A stretch of DNA of 64,000 nt from Ciona savignyi (taxonomy: Eukaryota; Chordata; Ascidiacea; Phlebobranchia; Cionidae), in assembly GCA_000149265.1 (NCBI GenBank), contig CH002797.1:107086-171085 (forward strand), given 5' to 3'. Below the pieces are notes generated by a model. That model did not search any database. It worked only from the letters and a program-made list of their open reading frames with translations, and had not been told where the DNA came from. The translations under genes and the position numbers were made by a program. Below, piece after piece: positions 58,068 through 64,000 of this stretch. How positions within the stretch are numbered: the first letter of the stretch is position 1; each line of letters begins with the position of its first letter.

Positions 58068-58182
58068 GTTTCCGAAGCAGTTGTCGATCGCTACAGTGCC
58101 TTGCTATCGCAGAGTAAGTGAAGTTGGATGATCGGTTCGTTGGTGTACTGCGCTGCCGTGCCTTATTTGGCATGCCATCCAC
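58068..58182 (-). CDS. Candidate first exon facing troponin C
   Basis: MDGMPNKARQRSTPTNRSSN, then FTYSAIARHCSDRQLLRKR, followed by a consensus donor GTAAGT. It could be a 5' exon of the EF-hand gene, but the phase (1) does not lead into the frame of the 56805 exon without a missing exon. Confidence 0.35.
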
Positions 58183-58713
58183 GCAACAGTTGTCAAGGGA
58201 GTTAAGAACTTTATTTAGTCGGCCTTTCGAGATTCTTTAGTGTGCCCAACACTGACGCCATCAGCTATTATGGGAAACGCGTGCATTAATCTGCACGGAC
58301 TATGTTACACTAGAGTACCACAATTATAGGCGACATCGGCCGTGGCATTCAGTCAAATACATTTCCGCATTACCAACCAAAGTGGGGAAGAACACATTGG
58401 TTTGAATCAACAAGTCATTCATAAAACCAATTTACAACTTGCGAATGATTTAAAAACTCCGAAATTACTTCACTTAAACGCCGTGACAGCGGCTGTTGCA
58501 TTAAAGATGTAGGTTACCATTTGGCGCGAGAACGTCGTAAAATTTAGGACGAGGGCGCGATATTGCAAAGTGCGAACCAACTGGAGTTGTCCCAAAACGT
58601 GATCTGGACAGCCCAACTTAAATCCTCATTCATTTCTAAATATTCAACTGTAAGGAAAGTGTAGCAGTAGAGATTGTTTGTAAAGATTATCGGATTAGAG
58701 AAAACGCATCAAC
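58183..58713. promoter_or_regulatory. Candidate shared promoter between minus-strand exon and troponin C
   Basis: About 530 bases separate two divergent start codons (58182 minus, 58714 plus). The stretch is less AT-rich than its surroundings and has CG dinucleotides. No specific muscle element was proven. Shared use is inference. Confidence 0.35.
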
Positions 58714-61039
58714 ATGGTAAGTTGTCGCAAGTAGAGTCATATTGCTTTTTTGCATATTATTCCAGCAGAAATCAAATTTGGTCTTTAAAATTGACACTAT
58801 GCTACCGTCGTGGTAAGAGAAAATAATTATTGAAAACAAATGTATGTTCCTACATTTATCTCGTTGTTAATTTGTAGTCGATGACCGTAGACGATGCCCG
58901 GGCGAAGTTGGACAAGGACCAGATTTCAGGTGATCGGTGTGACATGGAATATAAATGTCTGATTTGACCGTTTCTACTATATTTTCCTTGGGTTGGCAAT
59001 ATATAGCTTATTTTATAGAGTGCGAATGTATAAAACATTTTAAATATTACGGATGGCCGGAAATCTATTTTTTCTTTAAGTATGTGTATTCCTTTACCCA
59101 GTATGTTGTGTTGAGAGAGGTTACTCTTATTTATATTCAAGGTGATGAGACGCAGGGGTGTAATAACGCGTCAAATGTTAGGTCACCTCTTGCCCGTCGT
59201 CGGGTTTTCTGAGCTATAGTAGTGCGTTAATTATCATAAAAAAATTAATATTGTTTTCTATTCAATCCTTTTGGTTCAGGCGAAGTCAGAGTAGTGGGTT
59301 ATACCAAAAGTTTATTGCACCCGATCCAAGTGTAGAGTTATTTAAAAAGGACACATAGCAACATATCTAGGTTTGATAAAAATAATATCCAAAAAATACA
59401 CCAAAATTCTTAGCATATAACTATTCAAGAATTGTTGCAGAATTCAAGCAAGCGTTCGATATATTCGACGAGGATGGCGGTGGAGACATCAGTACAAGGG
59501 AGCTGGGCCGAGTTATGAAGATGCTGGGACAGAATCCTAGCCGAGAGGAGCTAGCAAAGATCGTTGAAGAAGTCGATGTGGATGGTACGTATGTGTGTCG
59601 ATGGGTGTTTAATAGCGTCTTATCTGGGCAACAATAGGATATTCATGTTTATCCCCGTGAATGGGAAAACCAAAGGGGTTAACACACGGGCAATCGTCAG
59701 ATCACCTCGCGCCTATCGTCGGGTTATCGGAGCAATGTGTTGTGTATGATTTACACGCTCCTTTAAATTGGTAGAACCTATTAATCATCTGGGCCCAAAG
59801 ACACAACCGGCTATTCATGTTTATCCTCGTGAATGGGAAAACCAATGGGGTTAACACACGGGCAATTGTCAGATCACCTCGCGCCCACCGTCGGGTTACC
59901 GGAGCTATTGCAATGTGTGTTTTGTATGATTCGCATATTCTTACAATTTGGTAGAACTCATTAATCCCGCTGGGTTCAGACAATGTCCCGTTAAGTGTCT
60001 TGCCCAACGGACACAACCGATTAGCCAGCGACTAGTTCATAACCTGCAACCTTTCGGTTAAAAGGCTTCGCACTAAACTGCCAGACTAACCGGTCGGACT
60101 ATTCCACAGGAAGTGGAACCATCGATTTTGATGAGTTTCTTATCATGATGGTCATGCAAATTAGCGAGGAAGGAAAAACGGCGGGGGAGGATGAACTCAA
60201 AGACATCTTCTTGCTATTTGACAAGTATGTACTGGTTTAGTACGCTGCTCAGAAGCAAGAGTTTCCGGGATCAGCCTTTGCCGTTTGATAAAATTCACTG
60301 CTTATTTGTGACCAAAAAAACATTTAAGCTGGCGTCGGGACTTTCTACAGCACTAGCCAAAACGATGTATCAACTAAAGTACTAAACAGTGACCTTGACT
60401 GAGTAACTAAAAGGAACTAACTAACTTATGTATAACCATATGTAATGGTGTACTGGGCGCTATATTTTAACTGACAACACTCTTATAGAGACGGAGACAG
60501 CTACATTGACTGGGACGAACTGAAAGAAGCACTGAGTTCCACGAGCGCAAATCCGCCGGTGGAAACGTGGGAAGTCGACGAGTTATTCAGAGAAGCCGAC
60601 AAGAACGGCGATGGAGTTATTGACATTGAAGGTTATACTATAGAATTATGTTTTATCTCCGTGAATGGGCAAACTCAATTGGCATTATACACGGATTACT
60701 TGTTTGTTGAACAGGACAAAGACATTGCTACTGTTTTAGTTTTACCTTTTATTTGCTGAGTCAAGGGGAGTGCAGTAAATGCCGTGCCCAATAACCTAAC
60801 TCATTGGCTGGTGGTTTGTTTCTATCTTACAACCATTCGACTGTGGGTAAGCACTGCCGACGCTCCAACTTAGCGAAAAAGTGCTTACGCAACGTTCATT
60901 TTCACAACCCAGTTATTTTTTATGGTTTAAAAAAATAATTATTGCAACTAACCAAACATGAAAGACCCCGCACGTCTAAACTAACCCCACATAATCTACA
61001 GAATGGAGTATGTGGATGGAAGGTGTACAATCTCACTAA
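58714..61039 (+). CDS. TNNC: Troponin C, six exons
   Basis: Troponin C is the calcium sensor of the thin filament in muscle. Exons: 58714-58716 (ATG only), 58878-58929, 59441-59584, 60110-60224, 60489-60631, 61002-61039. All junctions keep frame and give 164 residues. Four EF-hand loops: [12 protein letters not shown] (28-39), [12 protein letters not shown] (64-75), [12 protein letters not shown] (104-115) and [12 protein letters not shown] (142-153). All keep D at position 1 and E at 12, so all four may bind calcium. The C-terminus [12 protein letters not shown] fits the troponin C end. An initiator exon holding just the ATG is unusual, but the N-terminus ([18 protein letters not shown]) then reads well. 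SINEs fill intron 3 and begin right after exon 5. AATAAA lies at 61086. Confidence 0.95.
59137..59300 (-). mobile_element. Degenerate SINE in troponin C intron 2
   Basis: gggtgtaataacgcgtcaaa, aggtcacctcttgcccgtcg and tcgggttttctgagctatag match the SINE tail half on the minus strand. Confidence 0.6.
59635..59807 (-). mobile_element. SINE, truncated, first of a tandem pair
   Basis: Begins aataggatattcatgtttat and runs to the ccaaagacacaaccggcta block, where the next copy takes over in the same orientation. Confidence 0.85.
59808..60094 (-). mobile_element. SINE abutting the exon 4 acceptor of troponin C
   Basis: Full-length copy in the minus orientation, from ttcatgtttatcctcgtgaa to the tRNA-like head (tttcggttaaaaggcttcgc, cagactaaccggtcgg). 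It ends about 12 bases before the acceptor ag at 60108-60109, so the branch-point region of intron 3 is SINE-derived. Confidence 0.88.
60640..60870 (-). mobile_element. Old SINE right after troponin C exon 5
   Basis: ttttatctccgtgaatgggc marks the tail side and ccttacaaccattcgactg-like sequence the head side; the middle is diverged. It begins within about ten bases of the exon 5 donor. Confidence 0.5.
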
Positions 61040-61085
61040 ACATCACCCTCTGCTGCCACCTTGTGCACCGATTACTACTAGCTCG

Positions 61086-61091
61086 AATAAA
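61086..61091 (+). terminator. Polyadenylation signal, troponin C
   Basis: AATAAA 47 bases after the stop codon, followed by T/G-rich sequence (atttgtatacgttgtacctt). Confidence 0.6.
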
Positions 61092-61309
61092 TATTTGTAT
61101 ACGTTGTACCTTGTGTTAGGAGTTCTTTGGTGTCAAGTTTTATTCAACGAGGATAAAAACAGATAGTACAAGCTTTAATGTCGATGGTTGGTTAAAAAGG
61201 AGGTTTAATTTTGGTTATTCATTTCGGAGAAACTATGTACATAATTAATAATATTATTGTAAGAGAAACAAAAAAGCAACAAAACGACAGATTTGCGTGT
61301 GATGGGATA

Positions 61310-61500
61310 TTCATTTTTTCCGCGTGGATGGAAAAAGCACAACCGCTGTTCCCACATATGAAATCGTCATATTACCCCGTGTCTAACCTCGAGTTAAACA
61401 ATCCTTTGTGGAGTGTTGTGTATGATCGTGACCATTAACAAATAGTTTTAGGTGATGTCCGCTAAGTGCCTTGCCTTAGCGGACAGTCGACCCGATATTA
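61310..61500 (-). mobile_element. Degenerate SINE between troponin C and copine
   Basis: gggatattcattttttccgc, cgtgtctaacctcgagtt and atgtccgctaagtgccttgc match the SINE in order on the minus strand. The gene-free stretch around it (61100-62000) shows nothing else. Confidence 0.55.
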
Positions 61501-62000
61501 GGCAGTACAAGTAAATATATTATGGTAAAGAGAAAAGAGATTTGTTACTGGGGTTTGCCTAGTCTGTTTATGGTGCTAATCATGTTGGTGGTATGGTACG
61601 TATTGGGGCTGCTATTTTGAGCAATACTTAGAACTTACCATTCAATCTATATAACACATATGTGGTGTACGGGATAACCGTTCAGTAGAAAAGGGCGAAA
61701 ATCGAACCGCTAACTCGTTCGATTAACAGTGCCGAATAAAAAGGTTTTGAAGATTTCAAAAATAATAAAAACTTTCATCGTAGTTACACTGTTTGTAAAG
61801 CGAATTATCATGGACATGGAACGTTAAGTATATGGTATAGTGCAGTAAGGTAACACAAACAAAAGAACAAAGTCGACTACAACCTACAGTACGGTTGGAG
61901 TTACATAATTGAGTGTACGTTTTAGTAACGGCGTTATGACACATCGTAGTTAACCTGAAGAAACTTGCGAGAGGGAAAAGTGGTGGATAACTCATTGGGA

Positions 62001-63739
<1,739 letters not shown>

Positions 63740-63789
63740 TTACGCATTAAGGCAAAGAGTGACATTTATGGATCTCATTTGGGAAAAAA

Positions 63790-64000
63790 CGTATTGTTTA
63801 TATCCATTTATTTTTGTCAAACACTTGACAGGCATAGCATTACGCTACGACATCTACAAGAAGCAGAAATTAAATTGCATTCAAAATTGAGATTTGTTCG
63901 ACAGCATGGTCCAGATATGCAGAAACCATCATTTCAGGTAATAAGAGGAATTCCCATAAGATTTTAACATTTATTTAAATAGATTTAATATTGATATAAA
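63790..64000 (+). mobile_element. Satellite-bearing element, start of a further copy at the window edge
   Basis: tttttgtcaaacacttgaca, then acgctacgacatctacaaga and gcagaaaccatcatttcagg match one unit of the 36866 element in the same orientation. It runs off the right end. Confidence 0.7.

Overview
This is animal nuclear DNA, AT-rich, with small GT-AG exons, short introns and many transposon copies. The gene content (troponin C, copine, NVL, a FUT8-type fucosyltransferase), the very short introns and more than 20 copies of one tRNA-derived SINE suggest a tunicate, most likely Ciona. That organism call is inference: no rRNA or mitochondrial marker is present. Two 100-N assembly gaps lie at 24477-24576 and 39402-39501.

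Layout. (1) 961-2453 (+) is an SLC35G-like EamA transporter whose first coding exon carries a 490-bp hAT-type MITE. (2) 6348-9439 (-) is a five-exon gene resembling the CARF/ALS2CR8 family. (3) 12154-23298 (+) is an 18-exon NVL-type tandem AAA ATPase (60S ribosome biogenesis) with several MITEs and SINEs in its introns. (4) 24945-26955 (-) is a four-exon, 178-residue protein that joins an N-terminal MGSCCC lipidation-type motif to a VPS4-like MIT domain; I do not recognise this architecture. (5) 29.4-41 kb is a mosaic. One segment is duplicated from the EF-hand gene near 54-56 kb and split by a 4.6-kb hAT transposon, which itself contains a Kolobok-like TTAA element. A second segment is duplicated from the FUT8-like gene (45.3-46.9 kb) and holds two oppositely oriented, satellite-bearing mobile elements. 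(6) 42089-46658 (-) is a complete eight-exon FUT8-like gene. (7) 47.4-48.1 kb may be a two-exon micropeptide gene. (8) 49-54 kb is mostly repeats. (9) 55.6-58.2 kb (-) holds an EF-hand gene and a candidate 5' exon, head to head with the complete troponin C gene (58714-61039, +). (10) 62001-63709 (-) holds the last three exons of a copine; the 5' part lies beyond the right edge.

The genes do not form a functional cluster. The striking features are architectural: the unusual MIT protein, transposon insertions that can be checked against paralogous empty sites, and a mobile element family whose internal ~337-bp satellite varies from 1 to 5 units. All gene models were assembled by hand from reading frame and splice-site agreement. 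Two of them (NVL exon 6 and FUT8-like exon 2) show a one-base frame disagreement, which is reported.
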